Notes: generated by a model not told the origin, from the sequence alone. Counted from the first letter of the stretch, positions 8,868 to 18,749 are shown. The stretch: DNA of 64,000 bases from Ensifer adhaerens (GCF_000697965.2 NZ_CP015880.1:992001-1056000), one strand, 5' to 3'. Program-made: numbers and translations.

Positions 8868-9443
8868 TCATGTTTCGGCGTGCGCGCGAGCCCTTCGGTC
8901 GCCTGTCGCAGCTGCTGCCTTCTGGTGGCGCTCGAACATGATCACGTGGTTGCCGTGATAGGTCGTCCGCCAGAATTCCTTGAAGCCGTGCTTCTCCGCG
9001 ACCCGGATCGAGGCGCGGTTTCCGACGTCGATGATGCAGGTCTTGCGCAGCTTCGGAAACTGGTGGTCGGCCCACTTGAGCGCCGCACTGACGGCTTCCG
9101 TCGCCAGCCCCTTGCCGTGCGCCTTCGGTGACAATGCCCATCCGGTTTCCATCGTCCCTTCGAGCGAAGGCGTGATGGCGCGGTGCACGTCGTGGAAGCC
9201 GGCCTCGCCGAGAAAACCCCCGGTCTCCCGGTCCTGGATGGCAAAGAAGCCGAAGCCGAAATAGTGCCACATGCCGACTTGGCGCAGGAACCGCGTCCAG
9301 GACTGTTCGCGCGTAAACGGCACCCCGCCGACATAGCGGATCACCTCGGCATCGCCGAACAGCGCGGAATAGGCGGGGAAATCGTCACGGCGGTAGGGGC
9401 GCAGGATGAGGCGGTCGGTCTCGATAATGGGAACGCTATGCAT
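8868..9443 (-). CDS. GNAT family N-acetyltransferase (RimJ/RimL type)
   Basis: A 191-aa GNAT protein of the RimJ/RimL subgroup. The N-terminal IIETDRLILRPYRRDDF is the hallmark of this subgroup. The acetyl-CoA binding region is WALSPKAHGKGLATEA (about 102-117), and the C-terminal part ASIRVAEKHGFKEF is the usual beta6-alpha motif. The substrate cannot be told from sequence; members acetylate ribosomal proteins, amino acids or aminoglycosides. It starts 24 nt after the stop of the upstream cupin gene, so the two are probably co-transcribed. A small AT-rich hairpin (8851-8868) abuts its stop codon. Confidence 0.88.
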   Translation of the reverse strand: MHSVPIIETDRLILRPYRRDDFPAYSALFGDAEVIRYVGGVPFTREQSWTRFLRQVGMWHYFGFGFFAIQDRETGGFLGEAGFHDVHRAITPSLEGTMETGWALSPKAHGKGLATEAVSAALKWADHQFPKLRKTCIIDVGNRASIRVAEKHGFKEFWRTTYHGNHVIMFERHQKAAAATGDRRARAHAET

Positions 9444-9467
9444 ATTCGATCCTAAGCTGTGATGAAA

Positions 9468-9968
9468 TCAGGCGCCGGGCTCGCCGTCCCAGTAGTCGAC
9501 ATCGCTTTCCGGACGGCCGGTGAAAAGGAAGCGTCTTTGGCCATCGGAACCACGCGTCCTGGCAAGGAATTTGCCGGAGTCCGGATACTCGCAGATTTCC
9601 GTGGCCGCCTTGGTCGAGATGGAAAGGTACTTGAGCGGCACCGAGCCGGTGTTGATCAGGTGGTGGGCCGTTTCCGGTCCACCCGCAGGGGCGCCCAGAA
9701 TGTCGCCGGGGCCGACCGGATATCGCTCGCTGCCGAAGCGATACGTGCCTTCGCCTTCGATGATGATGAAAAGTTCTTCTTCGACGTGATGATTGTGGAA
9801 CGGGCAGCCGGACTTGCCCGGCGGTACTTCACCGTAGCCGATGCCCAGATCCTTGAGGCCGAGTAGCGCGCCGAAGGCGGCGTCGCGGGATTCGAAAAAG
9901 GTGCCTTGCGTCCAGTGGTCGAGTTCTAGGTTTTTGGGATTAACGATCGGCTTTTTCGTATCGGTCAC
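9468..9968 (-). CDS. Cupin-domain protein
   Basis: A 166-aa single-domain cupin. Motif 1 is visible as PFHNHHVEEELFIIIEGEG with the metal-ligand histidines and glutamate, and motif 2 as VGPGDILGAPAGGPETAHHLIN. A GTG start at 9968 is chosen because GGGAGG lies 5 nt upstream; the ATG overlapping it is out of frame and the upstream ATG at 10001 has no such site. The role is unknown: such proteins may be sugar isomerases, dioxygenases or binding proteins. It is followed by the GNAT gene. Confidence 0.82.
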   Translation of the reverse strand: MTDTKKPIVNPKNLELDHWTQGTFFESRDAAFGALLGLKDLGIGYGEVPPGKSGCPFHNHHVEEELFIIIEGEGTYRFGSERYPVGPGDILGAPAGGPETAHHLINTGSVPLKYLSISTKAATEICEYPDSGKFLARTRGSDGQRRFLFTGRPESDVDYWDGEPGA

Positions 9969-10159
9969 ATGTTCCTCCCTCGCGTACCGTTGTCGCGGCA
10001 ACGCTAATACGTTCTATCCGTGTCGCGCGTTCGTCCCGTCGTCAACCTGCGATCGCTAAAATTAGCGACGATGGTTACAGGAATACATCCTAGTGTTGCA
10101 ATCCATTGGCGAAAGCATCTGGGCGCTATCGCGCGTTGGTTTAACGCCGAGCTGCGCGC

Positions 10160-10852
10160 TCACGTTCGTCTGCCGTTCAGCGCCGTGGTGACCTCGTGAA
10201 GACACCTAGCGATCCCAACGCAAAGGGTTTTCATTTCTTCGGTCGGTGGCAGGAGATCGGGCACCATGACCGTCATCATGCCGGCAGACGAAGCCGAACG
10301 CACGCCGTTGTGGCTGTCTTCGAGAGCGAGGCAATACTGCGGCGCGATACCGAGCCGACTTGCAGCCGTCAGGAACGGGGCCGGGTGCGGCTTGCCATGA
10401 TCGTAGTCGCCAAAGGCAACGACCGTCGGGAAGCGGTCGCGCAATCCGTGCCGGTCGAGATTGCGCTGGACGTCGTGATGTTGTGACGAGGTGGCAATCG
10501 CAGACGGCAGGCCCATGCCGTCAAGCAGGTCGAGGAGATTGACGACGCCAGGCTTCAGCCGCAGCTCGGTCGTCGCCATTGTCGCAAATTGCGCCGAGGC
10601 ACGCTCCCAGAACTGAGCGAGGTCGAAGGCATCGCCGAAGCGACCGCGAAGCAACATGCGCGTCGCCTCGGCCGAAAGCCCGATCGTATCGAGATAAAGG
10701 GAGACAGGCATGTTGTGACCGAGCGCTGCCGCTGTCTGGATCATCGCGTCGCGGTAGAGCGCTTCGGTGTCGAAGAGCAATCCGTCCATGTCGAAGACGA
10801 CGCCAAGAGGTTTCATGGGCAGGACGATGTTGGTCGAACCGATTTCGGGCAT
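10160..10852 (-). CDS. HAD-superfamily phosphatase/phosphomutase (IA subfamily)
   Basis: A haloacid dehalogenase-like hydrolase of about 230 aa. Motif I is VVFDMDGLLFDTEALY, motif II is the ATSS stretch, motif III the GKPHPAP lysine, and motif IV reads ALEDSHNGV with the acidic pair. The helical cap sits between motifs I and II, as in beta-phosphoglucomutase and phosphoglycolate-phosphatase relatives. Start is ambiguous between ATG 10852 (MPEIGSTN) and ATG 10816 (MKPLGVVF); the longer open frame upstream lacks family similarity. The substrate is not predictable. It is divergent from ribH. Confidence 0.88.
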   Translation of the reverse strand: MPEIGSTNIVLPMKPLGVVFDMDGLLFDTEALYRDAMIQTAAALGHNMPVSLYLDTIGLSAEATRMLLRGRFGDAFDLAQFWERASAQFATMATTELRLKPGVVNLLDLLDGMGLPSAIATSSQHHDVQRNLDRHGLRDRFPTVVAFGDYDHGKPHPAPFLTAASRLGIAPQYCLALEDSHNGVRSASSAGMMTVMVPDLLPPTEEMKTLCVGIARCLHEVTTALNGRRT

Positions 10853-11082
10853 ACGAAAAATCCAGCTTGATATCGACGGCTTCGAACTTGGAACCAGCAA
10901 CGCGGCCGCGCAAGACCCACGGCATTGGCATTTTGCAGCGGCAACGGCCGCATGTTGCGGCCCTGTAAACGCGGCAAAAGGCCGTCTGCGGCGGAATTTG
11001 CTTGCCATTCGGCGCCGGGCGTGGTTTTACCGCCGCCTCAGCCGGTCGCATCCGGCGCGGAACTCTCAAAGACAGGTGATCC

Positions 11083-11544
11083 ATGGCAGAGACCACGGCA
11101 GCCCACATCCTGATTGTGGAAGCGCGTTTCTATGACGATATGGCCGATGCATTGCTCGACGGCGCCAAGCATGCGCTGGACGCAGCCGGGGCCACCTATG
11201 ATATCGTGACGGTTCCGGGTGCGCTCGAAATCCCGCCGGCGATTGCCATGGCACTCGACGGCGCCGACGAGGGCGGCACCGAATATGATGGTTTCGTGGC
11301 CCTTGGCATGGTCATTCGCGGCGAAACCTACCATTTTGACATCGTCGCGAACGAGTCTTCGCGCGCGATCATGGACCTCGCCGTCAGCGAGAGCCTTGCG
11401 ATCGGCAATGGTATCTTGACGGTGGAGAACGACGATCAGGCCTGGGCGCGCGCCCGCCGGTCGGAAGGCGACAAGGGTGGCTTTGCTGCGCGTGCGGCAC
11501 TGACCATGATTGAACTTAAGAAGAAATTGGGCACGGAAAAGTGA
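11083..11544 (+). CDS. ribH: 6,7-dimethyl-8-ribityllumazine synthase
   Basis: Condenses 5-amino-6-ribitylamino-uracil with 3,4-dihydroxy-2-butanone 4-phosphate to the lumazine that RibE uses. The 153-aa protein shows the substrate-site motifs ARFYDD near residue 14, [10 protein letters not shown] near 46, and [16 protein letters not shown] with the catalytic His. An AGGTGATCC Shine-Dalgarno region precedes the ATG. The stop overlaps the GTG start of nusB by 4 nt. This ribH-nusB coupling is widely conserved in proteobacteria. Confidence 0.96.
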   Translation: MAETTAAHILIVEARFYDDMADALLDGAKHALDAAGATYDIVTVPGALEIPPAIAMALDGADEGGTEYDGFVALGMVIRGETYHFDIVANESSRAIMDLAVSESLAIGNGILTVENDDQAWARARRSEGDKGGFAARAALTMIELKKKLGTEK

Positions 11545-12023
11545 CGAAAACCCCCTCGGATCAACCGCTGAAGCAGGTCAACCAGCGCGGTGCAGCACGC
11601 CTCGCTGCGGTGCAGGCGCTCTATCAGATGGACATCGGCGGCACCGGTGTCCTGGAAGTGGTTGCTGAATACGAAGCGCATCGCCTCGGACAGGATGTCG
11701 ACGGCGACACCTACCTGAAGGCGGACGCCTCCTGGTTCCGGTCGATTGTCGCCGGTGTCGTGCGCGACCAGCGCAAGCTTGATCCGCTGATCGGCTCGGC
11801 CCTCCAGGACGACTGGGCTCTGTCGCGCCTCGATTCCACCGTGCGTGCCATCTTGCGCGCGGGTACATTCGAGATGCTCGAGCGCAAGGACGTGCCGGTT
11901 CCGGTGATCGTCACGGAGTATGTCGAGATCGCCAAGGCTTTCTTCTCGGATGATGAGCCCAAGCTGGTCAATGCCGTTCTCGACCGCATTGCCAAGCAGG
12001 TCCGCGGCGAACCGAGGAAGTAA
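11541..12023 (+). CDS. nusB: Transcription antitermination factor NusB
   Basis: An RNA-binding all-helical protein that, with NusE/S10, loads the antitermination complex on rRNA operons at boxA. The 160-aa sequence has the family N-terminus [16 protein letters not shown] and the C-terminal [15 protein letters not shown]...FVNAVLD-type core (here [13 protein letters not shown]). It starts at GTG 11541, overlapping the ribH stop (GTGA). The MFS gene follows after 5 nt, so ribH-nusB-MFS probably form one transcript. Confidence 0.95.
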   Translation: MTKTPSDQPLKQVNQRGAARLAAVQALYQMDIGGTGVLEVVAEYEAHRLGQDVDGDTYLKADASWFRSIVAGVVRDQRKLDPLIGSALQDDWALSRLDSTVRAILRAGTFEMLERKDVPVPVIVTEYVEIAKAFFSDDEPKLVNAVLDRIAKQVRGEPRK

Positions 12024-12028
12024 GGTCG

Positions 12029-13258
12029 ATGGTTGCGGCTGCTGCTGAGGACATGGGGAACACCCTTCGCGAAACACGCCGCAACGTTTACCTCCTGACA
12101 GCCGCACAGGCCGTTCTTGGCGTCGTCGGGCCCATCTGCTTTTCGGTCGGCGGTGTCGCCGGCTACCAGATGCTGGCGGAGGACAAGTCGCTGGCCACCG
12201 CGCCGCTCACCGCCTTTAACGTCGGCATGGCGCTCGGCGTCGTGCTGGTAGCGGTGTTGTCGCGCCTGATCGGCCGCCGCTTCGCCTTCATGAGCGGGAC
12301 CGCAATAGCGGCCGCCGGGGCAGCACTCGCCGCCGTCGCGCTCTTCCGCGAGAATTTCTGGCTTTTCGCCTTCGCCCTTGCGATGCTCGGCTCGTCGAAC
12401 GGCTTTACGCAGAAGCTGCGGTTCGCCGCCGCCGACGCCTCGCCGTCGTTCTACAAGCCCAAGGCAATCTCGCTGATCCTTGGCGGCGGCATCGTTTCGG
12501 CCGTTCTCGGTCCGCAGATCGTCATTTTTGCTGGCGACCTGTTCGCGCCGGTTTCCTTTGCCGGGGCTTTCGTCGTCCTGATGCCGATTTGCCTGGTTGC
12601 AGCCCTGTTTTTCGCGCCGCTGCGGCTGCCCGAGCCGGGCGCAATGGTGAGTGCCCACCACGATCAGTCTGTCCGTCCCCTCGGCGAGATTGTCCGCAGC
12701 CAACGCTTCGCCACCGGCATGATCTGCGGCATTTCCAGCTACGCGCTGATGACCTTCATGATGACCGGGGCGCCGGTCGCCATGGTGATCGGCTGCGGCT
12801 TCTCGACCGAACTCGCCACGCTCGGCATCCAGTGGCACGTGCTGGCGATGTTCGCGCCAAGCTTCGTCACCGGCATGCTCATCAGCCGCTTTGGCGCCGA
12901 GCGCATCGTCGGCTGCGGCCTCCTTCTGCTGATGGCCTGCGCCGCGGTCGCGCATATGGGTATCGAGCTCTGGAACTTCTGGGGCGCGCTCGTATTGCTC
13001 GGCCTTGGCTGGAATTTCGGCTTCATCGGCTCGACGGCGATCGTTGCCAGCAGCTATCGCCCACAGGAGGCCGACAAGGTTCAGGCCTTCCACGACATCA
13101 TCCTGTTCACCACGGTGGCACTGTCGTCGTTTGCCTCGGGCAAGGTGCTCACGGCCTATGGCTGGGACATGCTGAACGCGGTCGTATGGCCGGTAACGAT
13201 CGTCTGCCTTATCCTCCTGCTGCTTCTGAAGCGGGCGCCGCGCAAGACCGCCGCCTAA
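12029..13258 (+). CDS. MFS transporter
   Basis: A 409-aa integral membrane protein with about 12 hydrophobic spans and the major-facilitator layout. The loop after span 2 carries RLIGRRFAFMSG, a variant of the MFS signature GxxxDRxGRR, and the second half has the similar SRFGAERIVG. A central cytoplasmic loop near RLPEPGAMVSAHHDQS separates the two six-helix halves. The substrate is unknown. It begins 5 nt after nusB and lacks its own obvious promoter. Confidence 0.85.
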   Translation: MVAAAAEDMGNTLRETRRNVYLLTAAQAVLGVVGPICFSVGGVAGYQMLAEDKSLATAPLTAFNVGMALGVVLVAVLSRLIGRRFAFMSGTAIAAAGAALAAVALFRENFWLFAFALAMLGSSNGFTQKLRFAAADASPSFYKPKAISLILGGGIVSAVLGPQIVIFAGDLFAPVSFAGAFVVLMPICLVAALFFAPLRLPEPGAMVSAHHDQSVRPLGEIVRSQRFATGMICGISSYALMTFMMTGAPVAMVIGCGFSTELATLGIQWHVLAMFAPSFVTGMLISRFGAERIVGCGLLLLMACAAVAHMGIELWNFWGALVLLGLGWNFGFIGSTAIVASSYRPQEADKVQAFHDIILFTTVALSSFASGKVLTAYGWDMLNAVVWPVTIVCLILLLLLKRAPRKTAA

Positions 13259-13453
13259 CGCTCCATTCCCCTGAAATCTAAAGCGAACGAGGCGCCGCCA
13301 GTGGCGTTTCTCGGGGCTTGACGATCTCCTGTTGCAACCGCACTCTGGCCGCGCCGTGAGGGGTGCTGCTTGAGGAGGTGGTGCGTGATTCGCGGTTTTG
13401 AGGGGCCTGCGGCCGGGAGTGAGTCCGCGGGTTGTAACGGAGGGTAATGCGAA

Positions 13454-15589
13454 ATGACCATTTTATTGGGCGTTATCGCATGCGGGTTGCTCGCGGTGGC
13501 TTATGCCATCTGGGCAACACAGTCGGTGCTTGCCGCCGACCAGGGGAACGCCCGCATGCAAGAAATCGCAGGCTACATTCGTGAAGGGGCGCAGGCCTAT
13601 CTCACGCGTCAATACAAGACCATTGCCATTGTCGGCGTCGTCGTATTCATCGCCGCTTGGGTTCTTCTTTCTCCCGCCGCCGCTTTCGGCTTTCTGATCG
13701 GTGCGATCCTTTCGGGTGCCGCGGGTTTCATCGGCATGCATGTTTCGGTCCGGGCAAACGTCCGCACTGCCCAGGCGGCGTCCGTGAGCCTCGCCTCCGG
13801 CCTCGATATCGCATTCAAATCCGGCGCGATCACCGGCCTTCTTGTGGCCGGCCTCGCGCTCCTTGGCGTCTCGGTCTACTACGTCGTCCTCACGGCCGGC
13901 CTGGGTCATGAGCCCGCCTCGCGCGAAGTCATCGACGCACTGGTGTCGCTCGGCTTCGGCGCATCGCTGATTTCGATCTTCGCCCGTCTCGGCGGTGGCA
14001 TCTTTACCAAGGGTGCCGACGTCGGCGGCGACCTCGTCGGCAAGGTCGAAGCCGGCATTCCCGAGGATGATCCGCGCAACCCGGCAACCATCGCCGACAA
14101 CGTCGGCGACAATGTCGGCGATTGCGCCGGCATGGCAGCCGACCTGTTCGAGACCTATGCGGTCTCGGTCGTGGCGACCATGGTTCTGGCGGCGATCTTC
14201 TTTGCCGGCACGCCTGTGCTTGCGACCGTCATGGTCTATCCGCTCGCCATCTGCGCGGCTTGCATCATCACCTCGATCATCGGCACCTTCTTCGTGAAGC
14301 TCGGGTCCAACAACTCGATCATGGGTGCGCTCTACAGGGGCCTGATCGTGACCGGTGTCCTGTCGATCCTCGGTCTCGGCGCCGCCACGTCCTTCACCAT
14401 CGGCTGGGGCACGATCGGCACCGTCGCCGGCAAGGAGATCACCGGCTGGAATCTGTTCCTCTGCGGTATTCTCGGCCTGATCGTAACGGCCCTGATCGTG
14501 GTGATCACGGAATACTATACCGGCACCAACAAGCGGCCGGTCAACTCGATCGCCCAGGCGTCGGTGACCGGTCACGGCACCAACGTGATCCAGGGCCTGG
14601 CCGTCTCGCTGGAATCGACGGCTTTGCCGGCGATCGTCATCGTCGGCGGCATCATCGCGACCTACCAGCTTGCCGGCCTCTTCGGCACTGGCATCGCCGT
14701 CACCGCCATGCTTGGCCTTGCCGGCATGATCGTGGCGCTCGACGCCTTCGGTCCGGTCACCGACAATGCCGGCGGCATCGCGGAAATGTCGCATCTGCCG
14801 CCGGAAGTGCGTAAATCCACCGACGCGCTCGACGCTGTCGGCAACACCACCAAGGCCGTCACCAAGGGCTACGCGATCGGCTCGGCCGGTCTCGGTGCGC
14901 TGGTGCTCTTCGCCGCCTACTCGAACGACCTCAGCTACTTTGCCGCCAACGGCGACAAGTATCCGTACTTCGCCGATGTCGGGCAGATCTCCTTCGATCT
15001 CTCCAACCCTTACGTGGTCGCGGGGCTGATCTTCGGCGGTCTCATTCCCTACCTCTTCGGCGGTATCGCGATGACTGCGGTCGGCCGTGCGGCCGGGTCG
15101 ATCGTCGAGGAGGTTCGCCGCCAGTTCCGCGAGAAGCCCGGCATCATGCAGGGGACCGAACGGCCGGACTATGGCCGCGCCGTCGACCTTCTGACAAAAG
15201 CGGCGATCCGCGAAATGGTCATTCCTTCGCTGCTCCCGGTGCTGGCGCCGATTGTCGTCTATTTCGGCGTGCTGCTGCTCTCGGGCTCGAAGGCTTCGGC
15301 TTTCGCGGCTCTCGGTGCCTCTCTGCTCGGTGTCATCGTCAACGGCCTCTTCGTGGCGATCTCGATGACCTCGGGCGGCGGTGCCTGGGACAACGCCAAG
15401 AAGAGCTTCGAGGACGGGTTTGTCGACAAGAACGGCGAACGCCATCTGAAGGGCTCCGACGCCCACAAGGCGTCGGTAACCGGCGACACCGTCGGCGACC
15501 CCTATAAGGACACGGCCGGGCCGGCTGTGAACCCGGCGATCAAGATCACCAACATCGTGGCGCTCTTGCTTCTGGCCGTCCTCGCCTGA
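13454..15589 (+). CDS. hppA: K+-independent H+-translocating membrane pyrophosphatase
   Basis: Couples hydrolysis of pyrophosphate to proton pumping across the inner membrane. The 711-aa protein has about 16 spans and the diagnostic [18 protein letters not shown] and [20 protein letters not shown] segments that bind Mg-PPi. The segment [19 protein letters not shown] carries Lys where K+-dependent enzymes carry Ala, which assigns it to the K+-independent class. An AACGGAGGGTAATG Shine-Dalgarno region precedes the ATG. It has about 195 nt of its own leader and a strong terminator, so it is probably monocistronic. Confidence 0.97.
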   Translation: MTILLGVIACGLLAVAYAIWATQSVLAADQGNARMQEIAGYIREGAQAYLTRQYKTIAIVGVVVFIAAWVLLSPAAAFGFLIGAILSGAAGFIGMHVSVRANVRTAQAASVSLASGLDIAFKSGAITGLLVAGLALLGVSVYYVVLTAGLGHEPASREVIDALVSLGFGASLISIFARLGGGIFTKGADVGGDLVGKVEAGIPEDDPRNPATIADNVGDNVGDCAGMAADLFETYAVSVVATMVLAAIFFAGTPVLATVMVYPLAICAACIITSIIGTFFVKLGSNNSIMGALYRGLIVTGVLSILGLGAATSFTIGWGTIGTVAGKEITGWNLFLCGILGLIVTALIVVITEYYTGTNKRPVNSIAQASVTGHGTNVIQGLAVSLESTALPAIVIVGGIIATYQLAGLFGTGIAVTAMLGLAGMIVALDAFGPVTDNAGGIAEMSHLPPEVRKSTDALDAVGNTTKAVTKGYAIGSAGLGALVLFAAYSNDLSYFAANGDKYPYFADVGQISFDLSNPYVVAGLIFGGLIPYLFGGIAMTAVGRAAGSIVEEVRRQFREKPGIMQGTERPDYGRAVDLLTKAAIREMVIPSLLPVLAPIVVYFGVLLLSGSKASAFAALGASLLGVIVNGLFVAISMTSGGGAWDNAKKSFEDGFVDKNGERHLKGSDAHKASVTGDTVGDPYKDTAGPAVNPAIKITNIVALLLLAVLA

Positions 15590-15602
15590 TCGCATCGATG
15601 CG

Positions 15603-15647
15603 CAAACAAAAGGCCCGCGGAACATCGTTCCGCGGGCCTTTTGTTTG
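15603..15647. terminator. Bidirectional terminator between hppA and bamE
   Basis: A perfect 21-bp inverted repeat (15603-15623 with 15627-15647) around the loop ATC, with CAAACAAAA and TTTTGTTTG at its ends. It supplies a U-run in either direction and serves the convergent genes hppA and bamE. Confidence 0.92.
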
Positions 15648-15659
15648 GAATGGGGAGGC

Positions 15660-16166
15660 TTAGTTGCCGAAGTCCTTGAACAGGCTGCGCGCCGCGGCCT
15701 GACCGGCGCCGGGGCCCGTCAGCAGCTGGCCGAGGAAGCTCGTTTCCTTGCCACCTGTCGGCGTCGTGCGTGTCAGCATGTCGAAGACCTTGCCGTCCTT
15801 CAGCGTATAGTGAGCCAGCTGGCTGACGGTGCCTTCCTTGTCGAAATAGACGGCCAGGATCGACTGGTCGATCAGCTTGGGCTTCATGAAGGCAACAGGG
15901 CGCTTGCGCGTCTGCGAGATGTAGTAGAACACTTCGTTGTCGAAGGTCGCGGTCGTCGACGGCGTGCCGAGCGAGAGCAGCACCTGCTCGCGGCTGGAAC
16001 CGACCGGAACGAGGTTTAGCGTTTCCTGATCAACCACATAGCCCTGATGGAGAACTTCACCGACATTGGCGGACTGGCAGGCGGAAAGGGTAAAACCGGC
16101 GATGGTGGCTACGACCGCCACGCGGCCGAGGGTCTTAAAATTTTTTCTCAAATACCGCTTCGTCAA
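15660..16166 (-). CDS. bamE: Outer membrane assembly lipoprotein BamE/OmlA
   Basis: A lipoprotein of the BAM complex that helps insert outer-membrane proteins. Starting at TTG 16166 the 168-aa product has a compact signal peptide ending in the lipobox LSAC with Cys30. The start is decided by AAGGGGAG, 6 nt upstream of the TTG; an ATG at 16205 would add 13 residues before the signal with no such site. The SmpA/OmlA fold follows: QGYVVDQETLNLVPVGSSREQVLLSLGTPS matches in pieces VGSSREQVLLSLG and LAVYFDKEGTVSQLAHY. It is divergent from the cytochrome chaperone gene. Confidence 0.9.
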   Translation of the reverse strand: MTKRYLRKNFKTLGRVAVVATIAGFTLSACQSANVGEVLHQGYVVDQETLNLVPVGSSREQVLLSLGTPSTTATFDNEVFYYISQTRKRPVAFMKPKLIDQSILAVYFDKEGTVSQLAHYTLKDGKVFDMLTRTTPTGGKETSFLGQLLTGPGAGQAAARSLFKDFGN

Positions 16167-16304
16167 CGACAGCTCCCCTTGGAGAAACGATGGCAGATCC
16201 GCCATTGCAATTCGTGCCTGCTTCGGTAAACCAGCTTCGGCTGTCATGCAACAACGTCATGGGCGCTTGCGCGCATTTCGAGAAAGCCAAGCCCGAGCTT
16301 TGTG

Positions 16305-16844
16305 ATGATTTTTGGACTGTTTAAAAGAAAAAGTGGCAACACCGCGATTGTCGAGCGGCAATATGCATTGCTGACGGCGGCGGCACGCCAGCCCTACCTT
16401 TACACCGACCTCGATGTTCCGGACACGGTCATGGGCCGGTTCGAGATGCTGTCGGCGACGCTGATCCTCTATTTCCGCCGCACACGTGCGTCGGCAAGGC
16501 CTGGCCAGGAAATCGCCCAGGAGATCATCGATGCCTTCTTCGAGGATGTGGATCACTCGATCCGCGAGCTCGGCGTCGGCGATGCCGGCGTGCCGAAGAA
16601 GATGAAGAAGTTGGCCGGCATGTATTACGGTCGACTCGAATCCTATGCGGCGGCGCTGGAAGCAAGGGACGTCGAGGCCCTGGCGGCAGCGCTCAGGCGC
16701 AACTTCCATCCTGATGGCGGCGACGCGGCGCCTTCGATGGTTGCGCTTGCTGGCTATCTGCTGGCGGTTGAGGCCCAGCTCGTCGATGTCGCGGAAGACG
16801 CCGTCGAAATCGGCCAGTTGCACATTCCGCCGGCTGGGGCGTAA
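16305..16844 (+). CDS. Ubiquinol-cytochrome c chaperone family protein (CBP3-like)
   Basis: A 179-aa protein related to mitochondrial CBP3/UQCC1, which helps cytochrome b of the bc1 complex to be translated and assembled. The family core is visible: a basic MIFGLFKRK start, then YALLTAAARQPYLYTDL, DTVMGRFEMLSATLILYFRR, and FFEDVDHSIRELGVGDAGVPKKMKKL. ATG 16305 is preferred over the in-frame GTG 16302. It is followed after 88 nt by the DUF177 gene, a pairing seen across Rhizobiales. The assembly role is from the family, not shown here. Confidence 0.88.
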   Translation: MIFGLFKRKSGNTAIVERQYALLTAAARQPYLYTDLDVPDTVMGRFEMLSATLILYFRRTRASARPGQEIAQEIIDAFFEDVDHSIRELGVGDAGVPKKMKKLAGMYYGRLESYAAALEARDVEALAAALRRNFHPDGGDAAPSMVALAGYLLAVEAQLVDVAEDAVEIGQLHIPPAGA

Positions 16845-16932
16845 TAGAAAACAAGAGCGTCGCCACCGGCAGCCGGTTGGCGGCTGCGTTCGCGATGGGT
16901 GCCAGGTAGCCCGCGCGAGGAAGGATCCAATC

Positions 16933-17484
16933 ATGAAAGACGAAAGTCAGGCGGCCTTTTCTTATCCGGTGAAAGTCGGGCACATTTCGGCGAACGCGGT
17001 CAGCGTGCATCTCTCCGCCAACGAGCGCGAGCGCAAGGCGCTTGCCGCGCTTTGGAACATCAACGAGGTTCTGTCGCTCGAAGCCGACCTGCAGATCGCG
17101 CGCTGGAAGAAGGATGGCGTGAAGATCAAGGGCGACGTCAGGGCCCGCGTCGTGCAGAGCTGTGTCGTCACTCTTGAGCCGGTCGAAGCCGATATCGACG
17201 AACCGGTCGAAGCGATCTTCGTGCCCGAGGGCTCGCGGCTTGCCCGCCAGGCGAGCAATGACGGTGGCGAGATGATTCTCGACCCTGACGGCCCCGATAT
17301 TCCCGATACCTTTATCGGCGACACCATCGACGCCGGCGTCGTCGTCAGCGAGCAGGTTGCACTCGCGATCGAGCCTTATCCCCGTAAGCCCGGCGTGACG
17401 TTCGGCGAGCGCATCGAGAGCACATCTGCCGATGACAAGAAGCCGAACCCCTTTGCGGTCCTGAAGGACTGGAAAAAGGACTGA
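16933..17484 (+). CDS. DUF177 (YceD-like) protein
   Basis: A 183-aa protein of the DUF177/YceD family, which in E. coli and plants is tied to 23S rRNA processing and often precedes rpmF. The core carries ADLQIARWKKDGVKIKGDV and a single cysteine in RARVVQSCVVTLEPVE, the most conserved part of the family. An AGGAAGGATCC Shine-Dalgarno stretch fixes ATG 16933. It sits between the bc1 chaperone and plsX; in many bacteria DUF177-rpmF-plsX-fabH are adjacent, and here rpmF is missing. Confidence 0.88.
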   Translation: MKDESQAAFSYPVKVGHISANAVSVHLSANERERKALAALWNINEVLSLEADLQIARWKKDGVKIKGDVRARVVQSCVVTLEPVEADIDEPVEAIFVPEGSRLARQASNDGGEMILDPDGPDIPDTFIGDTIDAGVVVSEQVALAIEPYPRKPGVTFGERIESTSADDKKPNPFAVLKDWKKD

Positions 17485-17686
17485 GGTCGCGAAAGCGTCA
17501 TCTACAATTCGGTTGTCACGCAAAGGAAAAGCAGTATTTTGGCCCCAAACCGGCCAGAAGAGCCGCTAAAGCGATCTGCCGCGTGCTTGGCTCAAGCGTC
17601 AGAAGCAATATGTTTCGTCAATGCGTTTCCGTTGAGTACGCCGCGGCGGCACGTGTTGTGTGGCAGAAATGAAGGATAAGACACGC

Positions 17687-18745
17687 GTGGTCAGAATTTC
17701 ACTTGACGTGATGGGGGGCGACTATGGTCCTGAAGTCGTCATCCCCGGCGCCGCAAGGGCGCTTGAACGTCATCCGGACATCAAGTTCGTTTTGTTCGGC
17801 ATCGAAGCGCAGTGCGCGGGCCTCCTTGAAAAACATCCGAAGCTGAAGGCCAACAGCACCTTTTACGACTGCGAGATTGCAGTCGCCATGGACGAGAAGC
17901 CGAGCCAGGCGCTTCGCCGCGGCCGCGGCAAGTCAAGCATGTGGAAAGCGATCGACGCGATCAATGCCGGCGAGGCAGATGTCGTCGTTTCCGCCGGCAA
18001 TACCGGCGCGCTGATGGCCATGTCGGTCTTCTGTCTGCGCACCATGCAGGGAATTCAACGGCCGGCGATCGCCGCCATCTGGCCGACGCTGAAAGGCGAG
18101 AGCATCGTGCTCGATGTCGGCGCGACGATCGGCGCGGACGCGCAGCAATTGATGGATTTCGCGCTGATGGGCGGCGCCATGGCACGGGCGCTGTTCGAGA
18201 TCGAGCGGCCGATGGTCGGGCTGCTGAATGTCGGCGTCGAGGAAATCAAGGGACAGGAAGAGGTCAAGGAAGCCGGCCGCCTGATCCGTGAGGCCAACAT
18301 CGACGGCTTCGACTATTACGGCTTCGTCGAGGGTGACGACATCGGTCGCGGGACCGTCGACGTCGTCGTCACGGAAGGTTTTTCCGGCAACATCGCACTC
18401 AAGGCCGCCGAAGGCACCGCGCGCCAGATCGCCGAATATCTGCGCGCGGCGATGTCGCGCACGCTTCTTGCCAAGATCGGCTACATCCTGGCCAAGGGCG
18501 CATTCGACCGCCTGCGGGAGAAGATGGACCCGAGGAAGGTCAATGGCGGCGTGTTCCTCGGCCTCAATGGCGTCGTGATCAAGAGCCATGGTGGTGCAGA
18601 TGCCGAGGGTTTTGCAGCCGCGATCGATGTCGGCTACGACATGGTGAAGAATGGCCTGAAGTCGAAGATCGAGCTCGATCTGGCGAAGTACCATGGCGGC
18701 GAACCGCCCAAGGCCCTTTCCGCCGGCATGAATGATGAGGTTTGA
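17687..18745 (+). CDS. plsX: Phosphate acyltransferase PlsX
   Basis: Makes acyl-phosphate from acyl-ACP at the membrane for phosphatidic acid synthesis by PlsY. Motifs are [20 protein letters not shown] at the N-terminus, [12 protein letters not shown] near residue 100, [15 protein letters not shown], and [14 protein letters not shown]. The family normally begins within a few residues of the RISLD strand, so the GTG at 17687 (preceded by AAGGATAAG) is preferred, giving 352 aa; GTG 17660 and ATG 17669 would add 9 and 6 residues. fabH starts 4 nt downstream, so the two are co-transcribed. Confidence 0.95.
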   Translation: MVRISLDVMGGDYGPEVVIPGAARALERHPDIKFVLFGIEAQCAGLLEKHPKLKANSTFYDCEIAVAMDEKPSQALRRGRGKSSMWKAIDAINAGEADVVVSAGNTGALMAMSVFCLRTMQGIQRPAIAAIWPTLKGESIVLDVGATIGADAQQLMDFALMGGAMARALFEIERPMVGLLNVGVEEIKGQEEVKEAGRLIREANIDGFDYYGFVEGDDIGRGTVDVVVTEGFSGNIALKAAEGTARQIAEYLRAAMSRTLLAKIGYILAKGAFDRLREKMDPRKVNGGVFLGLNGVVIKSHGGADAEGFAAAIDVGYDMVKNGLKSKIELDLAKYHGGEPPKALSAGMNDEV

Positions 18746-18749
18746 ATAG

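Noticed and set aside
10946..10962. GGCCGCA-TGT-TGCGGCC hairpin upstream of ribH as a regulatory RNA
   Set aside because: A 7-bp hairpin alone in a GC-rich region is expected by chance, and no RFN consensus accompanies it.
13463..15625. 720-codon minus-strand frame antisense to hppA
   Set aside because: Low-complexity Arg/Asp/Gly/His composition typical of antisense shadows; the terminator and pyrophosphatase motifs support the plus strand.
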